Positions 13,502 to 25,399 of a stretch of 64,000 nucleotides of DNA are shown piece by piece (positions within the stretch are counted from its first letter, which is position 1; each line of letters opens with the position of its first letter). The DNA comes from Polytrichum commune (lineage: Eukaryota > Streptophyta > Polytrichopsida > Polytrichales > Polytrichaceae). Under the pieces are notes generated by a model that did no database searches, was not told where the DNA came from, and was given only the letters and a program-made list of their open reading frames with translations. Position numbers and translations under genes: made by a program. The stretch covers positions 54,398,758-54,462,757 of the forward strand of contig OX485805.1 of assembly GCA_950295325.1 (NCBI GenBank). The letters are read 5' to 3'.

Positions 13502-13828
13502 TGAAAACTACCACACTCGGCGACTCTAGTGAACTTAATATGTTTGATATCATCTTAATGTACTTTTAAACCCATATCCTTTTGGTATCCCAGACTTTTA
13601 AATCAATTTCATTTCATTGACTTTCATACTGCCAGGAAGTTGACAGAACAGTTGATTCTGGCATAAGTTTGTTCCACGTGTTCTTAGACTTTTAATATAT
13701 CAAACTAGCTTACACACTGCACAAGCAATCAAATAATATATTTATGTGCACAATAATTCAGACAACTTAGGAGCTGAAAAATGACGAAACAGCTCTCAAA
13801 AAGTTGAACAGTTACTCAATGGTCATCT

Positions 13829-13833
13829 CTCTG

Positions 13834-13864
<31 letters not shown>

Positions 13865-13865
13865 T
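13829..13865. repeat. Compound (CT)n(AT)n microsatellite
   Basis: A CT run passes directly into an AT run. It is simple-sequence DNA only. Confidence 0.85.
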
Positions 13866-15660
13866 ATAATGGGTAGAAGAAGTGTTCAAGGAAGCCACTT
13901 GATGCAGCCACTGAGTGGCTGTAATTATAACCTAAGTAATAAAGTTTATGATGCCGCCATATCACGGCATGCCAGTGCCAAGTCAATAACATTCTTGATG
14001 TAAACAAAACATACACACATGAGCAAGGGGTTGGCAAGTCTGGCAGAGGAAGGAATTTGCCTCTTTCGAGGATAGCCACCAGTTCTCATATGATGTTTTC
14101 AGTTCTCATTTTTTAATAAATTGTTTTCCTTGTTCTTAGTGCCCCCGCCAAAAATCCATTTGCACATAAATGAATGGGGAGAATCGACTGCTAGTCACGG
14201 ATGAACTGTTTGAGTTTGAGAAATAGCCAGATGAAATTGAATACTTCAGGAAAATTATTGATCTTTTTAGAGGAATTTAGAGAATATATGCTTCAATTAA
14301 ATAAAGAAGTACTGAAGGATGTCAACACGTAACCAGTTGTACTTGGAAACATTACGGTCTCCTCCAGTTATGCCCCAAAACCTCCATGAACATCGTGCAC
14401 ACGCACTGTCTACATCTCCACCCTTCCGTCTTCGAAAGGGTGGATGTTCACAAGACTTAAGGTACACAACCCTTATTCAATTGTTTTTCTTATTAGGACA
14501 ACAATATTTGAGTGGTATGTGGTTTTGTGTGGTTTCAAGAACATACACCACAAAGACTTGTGTTTAAATGAGATTGGATTATGTGTTCAAAATATGATAA
14601 CCATTCTAAGCTCTTATAGGCAACATAATTGGGGGGAGGGGGGCTTATATGACCATTTAAGTGAATGAGCACAAGTATAATGAATAAGATAATCATATAA
14701 GCTCCAAAAATCACGAGGAAAGTGGCTACGATTGCAATCTACATTCGCTAACCATCTTGTACTAAATGTGTGTTTCATATCCTAGAAGAAGTGGGCTATT
14801 AAGAAAAAGAATTCATTTAAGACCCATCCAGGTTACCAAGGGTGAGTGGTTGAATGTTCACAACATCCACTGAGGGAGAGGACGAACCGGGGGAGGGTAG
14901 GGTGAAAATATTGCTTACCATTTTAGAGTTTGAAGATTGTGATACTATACTAAATTAACCCCTAAATCAAGGCCATAGCCTCTAGACTAGCCTAGTAAAT
15001 TTGAATTGGGATGAATCATCAGCCAACATATAGGGGGTTAGTTTTCAATATTACCATTGTATAGGTGTAAGGAAATTAAACCATCTTTGAAACTCCAAAT
15101 GTCAATCAAGGGTCAAATATATTGAAGGGGTTGGGGGCACAAAGGCTATAAAACTGCCAATTTCTCCCATTGATGCCACCTTCCTAGCTTTCTGGTAGCT
15201 AAATAAAAAGTTGGATCTTCATTGAAATGCCAATTGGGAACAAGGGTTTACCTCCCTAACAGATTGCCAACTCTCGAAAAATGGTGGGGGGGAGAAACAT
15301 AACCCATCATTTTGGGAAACAATAAGAACACAACATCTAGTCTCCGATGTTTAAATTTAACATTCTAATATTTTTGTAAAGTCATCTTTGAGGTGGGGTG
15401 TCACTAAACTAACAAAAACGGCAACTCATTTGCACATGTAGTGTGGCTGCAAGGTTCAAAACACTTGGTTTCACCTCTCCAGTCCTAAATGGTTTTTTGC
15501 GAAAATCTACAGTTTTGGATGTGTGTGGCCTCCACTCAAGGGCCTAGATACTCCCATGCAAGTACAACCTTGCACACTTGTATGGAGAGAAGGGTATTGC
15601 AAGAGTGTCTTGGTAAACTCATATCATTTGAAAGGTGAAAATGCAACTACATTGAATTGT
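13866..15660. other. Intergenic tract
   Basis: No gene is seen. The short open frames near 14319-14668 lack family signatures. A dispersed repeat segment occurs at its end (15425-15545). Confidence 0.5.
15425..15545 (+). repeat. Dispersed repeat segment, copy 1 (pair with 49330-49440)
   Basis: This stretch and 49330-49440 share, in order and in the same orientation, 'atttgcaca', 'ggtttcacctctcc(a/g)gtcc' and 'tgtggcctccact'. The similarity is high for the intervening bases. No termini are recognised. It may be part of a larger mobile element. Confidence 0.6.
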
Positions 15661-15856
15661 CCTATGAGTGTGGGTTACCATTTGGAGTTGTCTGCTGCTA
15701 TAAATTTTTACCAACATTATCTTATTTTTACCAAATAAGTTATATCATGTTCTTTGATGTGCATACTAACTATATATGTAGGTCCAGTATAAAATTATAT
15801 GTTTAGAAAAATGTTATAGCAATGCATAACTCCAAATGGTAATCCACACTAATAGG
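15661..15856. mobile_element. MITE, family of three, copy 2
   Basis: The left end CCTATGAGTGTGGGTTACC and the right end read in reverse complement, CCTATTAGTGTGGATTACC, both continue as ATTTGGAGTT. The length of 196 bp and the interior words ('accaa(c/t)a', 'gcataactccaaatggtaa') tie it to the elements at 2509 and 47986. It is non-coding. The target duplication is not clear. Confidence 0.7.
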
Positions 15857-17147
15857 ACGATTCAATGTAAATATACACTCTAGAATCCATAATATGCCTT
15901 TTGCCACCTTAATGCCACTCCTTTTATTTTGACACCCTAGGAAATTAAAGTTTTTAGTTAAATCTCACTTCTTGTTATCACGTTTCCCTCCCACATCTCA
16001 TGGGTTTTGACATCAAATTAAACCACCAAAGAATTTAAACCACACGTTAGCATAGATCATGTTGTCATCATTAAAACTATTTACATTATTGTAATTTTGA
16101 CTTTGTGTTATTTTATAATGTTACATACTACACTAGTTCTCTTTTATCATGCATCCATGTTAACACTACAAAACTCCTTAATATTACATGCACTTTGATT
16201 GCCACAAACATGACATTGTGGAGTTTAGAGTGTATAAGGAATCAATATTTGTAAAAATTATTTTAATTTAATTAAAAATTGATATCACAAAATCTTGAAG
16301 TGGTTTGGTTAGACCCAACTAGAATCAATTGGCCTCAACCTATAGGAAGGTTCTTTTTCTTTTTCTGTTAAAAGACCTTAGAGCACTTTCATCCAAGATT
16401 GATGATTTTAACTGGACTTCAGAAAGATTCTGCCTTATGCATTTAAAAAATAGTCAAGACACCGAACTTATGATGCACCCTTTCTAAACAAAAGAGATGT
16501 TGTGTTTCATGGGCACATTGTAACGGCACTAACAACAACTAACAATTTCCACAACAACTAATTAGGTACACCTGGATACTATTCTACACTTCTCATACAG
16601 ATTTCACAAAGTAAAAATTCTCCGCCACACAAACATTTATGGATGCAATTTGAGGCTACAAATTCCACATCTATATCCAACCAAAAAATAACACACTTGC
16701 AGAGGATACCAACACTACTCAACAATGGCACACTTTTCCACCGTTGTCTTGTTATTTGAATTTGTCCGGAAGTATGGGACTTTCAGTAATGCAAGTTTAG
16801 AATCTAGTACGTAGATTTAGGAAACACAAGTGTTAGCCCTAAACCCCCACCCTTGTGCGTCGTAGTCCGGATGAGAGTTTAAGGCTTTCATACACTTGTC
16901 CAACTTCACCCATCTCTCAAACACAATCCACATGATTCACCATTGGTGATATTGAACACACAATTCTCATTTAAAGAACATTAGGCCACAAGTATTTATA
17001 AATACTCTCCTTCCTCCCTAATTGTTGTCCTTCTTCACCACAACCATCTAACCTACAGCAATAATTTGATTAAATGGCCTAATTGCTTCCTAATGGTTCT
17101 TAAGCAGTCCCAACTTACATGGAGAAAGCCATTGTTGTTCACAACAG
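15857..17147. other. Intergenic tract
   Basis: AT-rich DNA without a recognisable gene or element. Confidence 0.5.
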
Positions 17148-18102
17148 TTGTCAACCAGGCCCATCATTACCAACCTAGTCTACCCTGTTCTACAAATTAA
17201 GCCCTGGTCCTCAACCTCTGGAGTCCTCCCAAACCGGCAGAGAGCTCTTGCCCTTGGTGGAAACCGAGGCCTACCCCCTCTACAGTCTGCCGGAGGCCTC
17301 AGGCCCTTCTGCCACGTCCTTCGTGCTTGCCCTGTGTCCGAGGTCGCTCTGCAGGCCCCTGGCTTGCCCTCAGTTCGCCTCAGCTCCTCCTCGGGCATTG
17401 TGGCGTCACACCCACTCAACCCTCCTTATTGGACATGCATTAGCCAATCACTCAGCTCCCAGCTGAAGCTTGAGGCTGAGATTTTTAGTCTGGTCCTCAG
17501 AATTTCGAAGGCAGCTCTCAGCAATGGAGTTTGGCATTCTCTAAGTCCAGCCCAATCCTCCTCATAGATTCATGATTAATAGATCCGAGGTTTCCGCAAC
17601 TGGTTCAAGCTATATGACCAACATCCCATCGCCACCATTCGGCATTCTGCCCTTCATGTTTCCAATTCCTACATCGCCAGGAATGCCTCACCAACTCCTG
17701 CCTCGTGGTCGACAATGTTGGGCCTTTCATGAACCGCAACATTCAGCACTAGCTGGTCATTTTCGGCAGTTGCCCACCCCCCTTCGGCGAGCCCCTCCAG
17801 ACCAATCCTCTTCTGTTCTCTTCTCACTTTGTGTTGTCCTTCCTACACTCTCAGCAATTTTCTGCCGGCACCCTCCTCCTTCCAAGTCCACTCAGTCTTC
17901 GTTTCCGTCCTCTCCCCCAAGGGCCACCTCCCATCTGCATCTTCCGCCGCATCCAACCTTCATCCCCATAGAGAGTGTGAGAGAGAGAGAGGCTCATGAC
18001 GAACATGGGGCCTGCTTCCGGAGGTCCGGAATTCAGGCAATTACCCTATCCAAGTGCGGAGCCCCCCCCCCTTTGAATGAACACCCTTTAACCCCGGAAT
18101 AA
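17148..18102 (+). other. GC-richer island with two consecutive unassigned open frames
   Basis: Two plus-strand open frames, 17148-17567 (139 codons) and 17572-18102 (176 codons), lie in a stretch clearly richer in C and G than its surroundings. Their translations are rich in Pro, Ser and Leu and show no known domain. Overlapping frames on the other strand and in another phase are also open, as expected from composition alone. This could be a retrotransposon LTR or leader region, or an old promoter-like island. I do not recognise a function and do not claim a gene. Confidence 0.25.
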
Positions 18103-18554
18103 CCAATACTCGCACTAGCCCACTAATCCTAACCAGAATAAACAATAACTCGGCCTACGCCTTAACCCCCCGCTAAATGAAACTTTAAATCGTAACTTCT
18201 TGCAACTCCAAGCCTTCCGTACCCACAATGTAATCCATGATTCAACCTCAAGCTAGAAATCCAATGTAATGCCTAAACTAATCTTAAACTCAATTGCAAT
18301 TCTAAGCGCTAAACTCCACTCTTTTTATATTTTTGCATATTCAAACAAACACCACAGTCTAATCTTTAATAGTTTTAAAGGGTTAAAAACACATGTGTGC
18401 TCACAACAAGTTGGTTTCTAACGATTTATTTTATTTACAATACTTTCTTGATTATATTAAATATGAATTTCCCTTACAAATTATATATATTAATTTTATG
18501 GATTGCAATACCCATTTAATCTAATAATTAAAATAATATAATCATTTTTTCATT
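18103..18554. other. Intergenic tract
   Basis: Nothing recognisable is seen. Composition shifts from C-rich to strongly AT-rich leading into the minisatellite. Confidence 0.5.
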
Positions 18555-18985
18555 TAAACTAAACTCTCAATTCTTCATTCAAACTAGTTTTCTCAATATT
18601 TTATTCAAGAATTATCAATATTTCATTAAAAAAAACTCTCACTTCTTCATTCAACCTAAGCCCTAAACCCTAAACCTAAAACTCTCAATTTTTCATTCAA
18701 ACTAAATTTTCAATTCTTTATTCAAACTAAAATCTCATTTTTTCATTGAAATTAAAATTAAAATTCTTCATCCAATATTATTTTTTATTTTTTCATTTAA
18801 AGTACACTCTCAAATTTTTATTTAAACTAAATTTTTTATTCAATCTAAACTCTCAATCATTTCCTCAAATTAAATTATATAGTCTTCAGTCAAATCAAAC
18901 CCTCAATGTTTCATTCAAAATAAACTCTCAATCCTTCATCCAAACTAAATTCTTCACTCCACTCAAATTTAATTTTCAAATTTTC
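18555..18985. repeat. Degenerate minisatellite, unit about 25 bp
   Basis: The phrase 'ctctcaattcttcattcaaa' with a following 'ctaaa' recurs many times with substitutions and small gaps. Inside it, about 18657-18685 has three plant-telomere-like units (CCCTAAA and variants). The 84-codon frame over 18746-19000 is an artefact of the repeat. Confidence 0.7.
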
Positions 18986-19066
18986 ACTACAACTAACTAG
19001 AACATGGTTGATCCACATACATATTTTGAATAGCAATAACACACGTAAATACCTACATTTTAAATA

Positions 19067-20715
19067 CTAACCAACCAACATCACGACAATGGCACATTTG
19101 ATGCATGAGATGTTGAAGCGCAAGAAGAAGGAGCCCAAGGCAAAGACATGGAGATGGTGTTGCAACAAAGCAAAGCAGACAATCCACCTTCGCGGCAAGG
19201 CGTAAGGACATGCTTCTATTGTTGCAAACTGGGCCACATTACGTGATTTTGCTACAAAGCCAACAACAATAAGAGGAAATATGCCACAAATGCGAAGGAT
19301 GAGGAAAAAATCACAATCGTAACGTAATAAATAACACATTAAAGGAGCCACACAACACATGACTTCGCATAGAACAACATTTGACACCTACGAAATAATT
19401 TCTTCATACAATGTGTTCTTGGATAATGATAGTGTGGCTGAAATCATTTGAATGAAGTCCATTGTCGTTGGAGTTGAAACGAGAGGCAAAACAATTAGAA
19501 TTCGCATCACGGACGTGTTTTACGTGCCCAAGTTGCAAGCCAACTTGCTCTCGGTGAGCAAGTTTTTGTCAAACGGATTGAAGTTGTAATTTCACGTAAA
19601 CGAATGTATTATGGGAGGTGCAAATGGCAATGTGGTTACAATAGCTCGACGTGAAGGGAATTTGTACCAAATGACCTTCACATAGATATGTGGAGCAAAT
19701 GCGGCCAGCTTTATGTGTTCACGTGAGGGAGTCGGTTCGATGGAGCTTTGGCACTGCCGACTTCGACATTTGGATGTAAGGAATGTTCATGCAATACAAA
19801 GTATGGTAAGGGACATAAACCTAGGCAAAACCTCTTGTCCCACCTCTAGATTGGTTTGCAAAGCATGCACGGAGGGGAGGGAGCATGCACGGAGGGGAGG
19901 GAGCATGCAGCAAAGTTGGGCAACGATGCGGAGAAACAAGCAACAAAAACCCTTAGAGATTGTGCATTTGGGTGTTTATGGCCCCATGAGGAACACGTCC
20001 GTGGATTGGGCAAAGTATTCTGTTACTTTTGTTAATGATTTTTTGAAGAGGGTGTGGGTTTACATGAAGAAATCTAAAAGAGAGTAGTTTGAGAGGTTTA
20101 AGGAGTTTCGATCATTTATAAAAACGCAATTGGAGCATGAAATTAAGGCATTTTGGTGGACGAGCGGAGACATCTCAAAAGATTCTGAAGCATTTTTTAT
20201 GGAACATGACATTGAGAACATGCCTCAAGACATTGGACCAGTAGAGTGTATAGGTCAAACCGTTGTCGCAATAACAAAGCGTATGCTTGAGCTCAAAAGC
20301 TTGAAAATTTGTTTTGGACGGAAACGGTGGCAAATGCGGTTTATACACTATACACTCAATGAGGGTCTTGCGCTTTGTTACACCCAAAGAAACGTGGAGC
20401 GGGAGGAAGCCTTGCATTGCACACATACATGTATTTAGAATTGTTGCTTATGCAATGGTTTCGAACGAGAAGAAGGGCAAACTCGATGTGAAAAAATAAA
20501 AATAAAAAATCAAATGCATGTTTCTCGGATAATGCGAAGGTATGAAGATGTACATGCTGATGTGTTTGGAAACAAAAAAAAATTATAAAAATTAGAGATG
20601 TTGTGTTTGAAGATGCGTCCAAGTGGGAGAAATGAAGGCTATACGGTGGTGGTGGTGGATGAATCTTCCAAATCGCCGTTGTTTGATGGCGGTGGACAAT
20701 TCATGAATGACAATG
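19067..20715 (+). pseudogene. Decayed Ty1/copia polyprotein, gag end to integrase
   Basis: Translation in shifting frames gives the copia order: a CCHC zinc knuckle (CFYCCKLGH....C, coordinates 19211-19252, with a stop inside), a protease-to-linker stretch with 'FYVPKLQANLLSVSKF' near 19518-19566, a GAG-pre-integrase domain ('LWHCRLRHLDVRNV', then 'CKAC', 19713-19900), the integrase core start near 19953, and the later integrase phrase 'PKETWSGRKPCIAHIHVF' near 20377-20430. The normally conserved first integrase aspartate phrase is altered. A 20-bp unit is duplicated in tandem at 19862-19901. Several stops and frameshifts make it inactive. The copy continues at 21656 after an inserted LINE. 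LTRs were not identified. Confidence 0.85.
20704..20715. repeat. Target-site duplication, left, of RLE-LINE copy A
   Basis: TGAATGACAATG here is repeated exactly at 21644-21655. The copia reading continues across the pair once the insert is removed. Confidence 0.85.
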
Positions 20716-21643
20716 GTACTACTTACTTGTAAGCAACAACACATACATTCACTTCATGACAAAAGACACAACAAAGCAGTATGGGAAATTATGAAACTAT
20801 TAATCTCATCCGAAAAATCTCGATGCTATACTCTCATGAATGCTGGCACCTTCAATAACACACCCCAAGAAAACACCGTTCCCAATTGGCTACTCCCTTG
20901 CACATGCGGTATACAAAGATGCCATTGTAACTCCAAATTTAGACCTGATATCCTTTGTGTTAGAGGATTACCATACCAAAATGCCCCCCCCCCCACAGAC
21001 ATAGACCCCAACCTCACCATACAATTCATCGAATTCACAACTGTAATGACAGATTCTCACCAGAAACAATCGAAGCAAAAAATAGCAAATACAGACCATT
21101 AATAGACAATATTGTTGCCAGAGGATGGAAAGTTGACCCCCTTATTATAATCACTGCAGGCGCCAGAGCCACTACATACATCCCATCAATGAAGTCACTC
21201 GAAAATAAATTTAAAATACCTATGCTTACCATTAAAAACACCTTTAAAAACATCAATACTATCTCTATAAAATATGCCATGTCTATCCTCCTCCACAAAA
21301 GAAGAATAGAAAATCACCAACCGCTTCCCCAATCATTAGACCCCCCATAGATAAAGCTATAAAGCCCTAACAACTAAGCCACTCCACTCCACTCACTAAC
21401 AATGCACTAGTGAATGGATGACCACACTCATATTAAAAAATACCTAAAAACTAACCATTATGGTCCTTGTTACTGGTGATTGGTGACTATAGTGTCTACT
21501 CTCGAAAGGGAGGAGTAGATCTGTACTTCCATACCTTTGTCATGTGGGCATCGGATTGGGGGTGGATCGAACAGACACTTAATTCACGTCGGTCTCCTCC
21601 GGAGACCGAAGTTTTTTTTCTTTTTTTTCTTCTTTTTTCTTCT
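20716..21643 (+). mobile_element. 5'-truncated LINE with restriction-like endonuclease, copy A
   Basis: The insert carries the C-terminus of a non-LTR retrotransposon of the type that encodes a restriction-like endonuclease (RLE) after the reverse transcriptase. Visible in order are a zinc-finger tail ending 'H...RHNKAVWEI', the phrase 'YTLMNAG', a CTC....CHC cluster, the RLE signature 'RPDILC', then 'IQFIEFT', the lysine-tyrosine phrase 'NSKYRPLI' and a basic tail. In R2-type RLEs the PD...(D/E)...K residues are catalytic. One missing base near 21039 shifts the frame inside the nuclease, so this copy is dead. The 3' end carries two hairpins (21494-21517 and 21591-21609) and then a T/C-rich tail, not poly(A). 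It is inserted in the copia element, flanked by 12-bp duplications. Copy B is at 46362. Confidence 0.8.
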
Positions 21644-21655
21644 TGAATGACAATG
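21644..21655. repeat. Target-site duplication, right, of RLE-LINE copy A
   Basis: An exact copy of the 12-bp word at 20704-20715, directly after the T/C-rich 3' end of the inserted LINE. Confidence 0.85.
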
Positions 21656-21960
21656 AGCAAGTAGGAGGTAATGAAGTTGCAATTGAAGAGCCACGAGAAG
21701 GGTCCCCAAACATCGATGTTATTGTTGAAGAATTTGGCCATGAGCGGCAATATCCCACGAGGGAGCGGTGACCACTTGGAGAATGGTGGAAAAACCACAT
21801 TATGCCTCAATATGGTGAGGAATGGGCCAATGTGACAATATTTGAAGGTACTTTGAGTTGGACTGAATCATTTAGGCATAATATGGAGAAATTAATGGGC
21901 AATGTTAGAAACTCACTATATAAGATTGGGAAATCAAGAAACTCAATAATATTACAACTC
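21656..21960 (+). pseudogene. Copia polyprotein continuation: linker and start of reverse transcriptase
   Basis: After the LINE insert the copia reading resumes with an acidic linker, the basic phrase preceding the reverse transcriptase ('EWWKNHIMPQYGEE', about 21781-21826), and an RT start similar to the usual '..L.W.EA....M..E..SL..N' pattern (about 21850-21930). Recognisable RT ends here. Catalytic RT and RNase H motifs are absent, so the copy is truncated. Confidence 0.7.
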
Positions 21961-24900
21961 TTCAACTACTTGCAAAATGGGATCGTTGAAGGTGAAACAA
22001 TAGATTGCTCATAGTCATAGAAATGTAATACTAGAATGAATGAGGTTGTAATAAGCCTACAAGGTTGGTTCGTAGTGGAAGAAAAGTAATCCCATATTGT
22101 TTGTAAGAACCATGTTGAAAATGAGCAATAAAGGCCAGGGAAGGGCGAGGATGACCATCTCACTCCAAGCATTGTTCATATGCCTTTGTGTATGTGTAAT
22201 ATGCTTGTGCATTCTAGAAAACAATGTTCAACTTCTCAAAAAATGAATTTGACAATGGTTATAGTGAGGGTGATAGGATGTTGTATGTGTTTCCTTTTGA
22301 CAATGATTGGAAACACTGTGGATATTATTTGTTCAAACTCTTGGGACAATTAATGGCGGTTATTCAATGGGTCATTTAAGACCATGCATAAAAGTAATAA
22401 GGACTATGAGAGGTTTTATGGGAAGATGTGACACTTGGGAGAGTAACCATCATGTTTCAAATTGGCAACTACATGTTAATAAGCTTTATTATTAAGATGT
22501 AGTATGACATTACTTAGTTGATGGCATAGTTCTTGAACAAGCAGGTTGGGTGCGCATTTTTTTCAATACTATACATGATATAAACATTTATGATTATTTA
22601 TAACTTTTTACATAATAAATAATTTATTTATCAATCAATTTGTAATTGCCTCTCATATTTTTATTGTTGTCCTCCCTAGATCAACATTAAGTAACCATGT
22701 TAAAATGAATTAAGTTCATAAATTGCATTAGGTGAGGAGTTTTGATATCACAAAGTTAGAGGAATTCAAAGATCTCCTTAGCTCTGATCAATACGCAAAA
22801 TGTCTTAAAAAGGGTTGAAAGGTACTTGGTATATCATATTCTCTCACATTTGAGTTCTCCACTTAATTTCTTTACAAGGTGAATGTTATTTTGTGTTTCA
22901 TAGTATTTTTATCGTTTAGTTTACATTAATGATTTATGACTCATATGGTTTTTATTTTGTGTGTAATGTGAGATAGCTTCTATGATTACAAAAAATTATC
23001 TCATAAATACAATGAGAAAACCCTCCTCAATCAAGGACGGCAAAAAGAGTATAGGACACCATTTAGAATGCCACTTTGAAAAAATGTTTTATTGTTGAAA
23101 GAAGTTCAAAGAATCATTAGTCATCACTAATCCTGTGAATAGTGTCGAGTTTTGATTGAGATAAATTATGGTTTGTGTTGGTCTATGTCTTGGTTTTTCA
23201 TTATTAACTTAGTTATTGACATAAAATATGTATTTCTAAACATTAAGTTATGTTTTTACTTTTCATTTTATGTTGTCTTCATTCACATAATCATTGTCAT
23301 CCTAGTTTGATCTACCATGATTCAAATGGTTTTTTTTTGTTTGATAGGTATTTCATTCACCAGCTATTGGCTTCTAGTGTAATATCATTTACCGCCCTTT
23401 TCAAGCAATTTTTTTTTTGTCATGGATTGTTAAGTCTATTGACCTTTGCATTTTATCGGCAACTCAAAGAAAAATTTGGAATTGTCCAGCATTGAAAGAA
23501 TGTCCTTAGTTTCTAAAGTGTCCTCTTACATTTCATACGATGAAAGAAGAGGAGATTGGAAAGGATGCATGTCCAATAGACTTACATGCACGTGATGTTG
23601 ATATGATAGATGATGAAGTTGAGATGGCAAAGAAAGAGGTCCAACTATAGGGGAAAGGTAAACAACAACGTGGTGCAAAAACCAAAAAATGTGTTTCTTA
23701 AGTTGTTGTTGTTGCATCCAAGTCATAGTCTTCAACTCCCACTCCCATTTCATCTTTACGGAAGGGATCTATGTCTCTCCCCACTTTGCGTATTTTACAT
23801 TTTTAGTAGTTACCAAAAGTCATTTGTCAATGATACGTCACCTTCAAGGAAACCTTATTCGGTCTTGTTGGAGAAGATGTCAATACCAACAATGATGATA
23901 ATGGTGCAAGTCACAATCCATTGATGGTGAAAATGTTCAATTTTGTTAAGAAAGTTAGTTCATTATGCTTTTTGAGAGTTTTCTATTATATTTCAGTCTT
24001 TTCACTACATGCAAAATGTAATGTTATCAGTTTTAATCATTGTTTTCATTATGTGTTCTTAGGTTGGCTTCACACGGAAGAGAAAGGTGTCTTCCAAGGC
24101 TTGGTCATTTAGAAGGTTTGCTTTAATCATTCTTGACTTACCAAAGGTCTTCTTGTGCCCAATGTGTCCTCTCGTACTACCATCCCTTCTTGAAATGTTC
24201 ACAAGAGCAAGAACATTGTGGCCATCTTTGATTTTAATTTATTTTTAATTTATTTTTACTTTTTACTTTTTGCCTATTTCATTGATGGCAACCTTTTTCT
24301 TTCTATTTGTCCTTGAGAAGAATGATGTGTGGGACGATATAAAACCATTTGCGGCTTCTTATGATTTTGTGTTGCGGAAGGATTGTGTTGTATTTGTTTG
24401 TGAAAGTCTGGGTTCGAAACCCTATAAGATTCCCTTAGGAAGCCAGTGTCGTGGTAAAATGTAATCCCTTTACTAAGTCTAAATGGTGACATCTACCAAC
24501 CACTTTCGTAGTTTCTGGGTTTTGTTGGGGTTATTCATTAAAAATTTGTACTTTTAATGCTAAAATACCACAAATATAGAGTGCTAGTGGTTGTATTTTT
24601 ATAAAAAAAAATATATATATATATTACCTCATTGCTCATGTGTAACTGCTCACATGATAGCATCCCCCCAATACCCATTGACCAAAATGTCACTTGATGA
24701 CATGTATTAGCTCGTTTGACATCTAAGTAACATCTAAAATTCTATCATTTGTGACAGTTTATATTATACAATATAAAATCTAAGATCTATCAAAGAACAT
24801 TTCATTTTTATATGTCAAAAGTATCATAATTGATTTTAAAAAACCAAAGGGAGGGGACCCAACTAATCCAGTTCTTTGGAAAACTAACTTTTATGGTTGA

Positions 24901-25399
24901 CAAAAAGAGAGATAACTTTTAATGAAAGTGAGATTAATTGCCCTTACAAAACACCTCACCAGTAACAACTCTAACAAGTTTGCCTCAAATCCAAAATACG
25001 TCCAAGACAGTGAACAATAGCGAGCTAGAGAAAGGGAGTCAAAGGGCAACATTATCTAATTGAAGACACTTGGATATAAAGAGGACGGTGGCTGATGCCA
25101 TGTCAGCAATAATTGGGGTAATGGCGCAAACTTCGAGACTAGACTTGCCCACCCACCCAACCATTTAAAATGTCACCTCCTCCTTTCTTCCAATAATTAG
25201 ACTAGACCATAGAATCATAGCCCTTTGATCTGGTCTCTAACACCATCGGTGCTTTGTTGATGGGATTGGGTTGAATTAAGTTAGGCCACCACTCACTTCA
25301 TTACAATAATTTAAACCCAAAGTAAGAAGTTGCATAAAGTTGCCGTGAGCAAGACTAAACTCTTCTTCAGGGGACATACATAACATTATTCAGATCCAT
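21961..25399. other. AT-rich intergenic tract
   Basis: No gene is supported. The short open frames (for example 22307-22495, 23250-23495, 23610-23924) have no recognisable domain. An isolated tRNA-like B-box word occurs at 24414-24426 without a matching A-box. An A-run followed by AT repeats lies at about 24602-24626. Confidence 0.5.

Noticed and set aside
18746-19000. 84-codon Phe/Leu/Asn-rich frame
   Set aside because: It is read-through of a 25-bp AT-rich minisatellite.
19067-21960. Intact copia retrotransposon
   Set aside because: There are several stops and frameshifts, most of the reverse transcriptase and all RNase H are missing, and no LTRs were found.
24414-24426. tRNA or SINE B-box (GGGTTCGAAACCC)
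   Set aside because: No A-box, cloverleaf or repeat boundary could be found around it.
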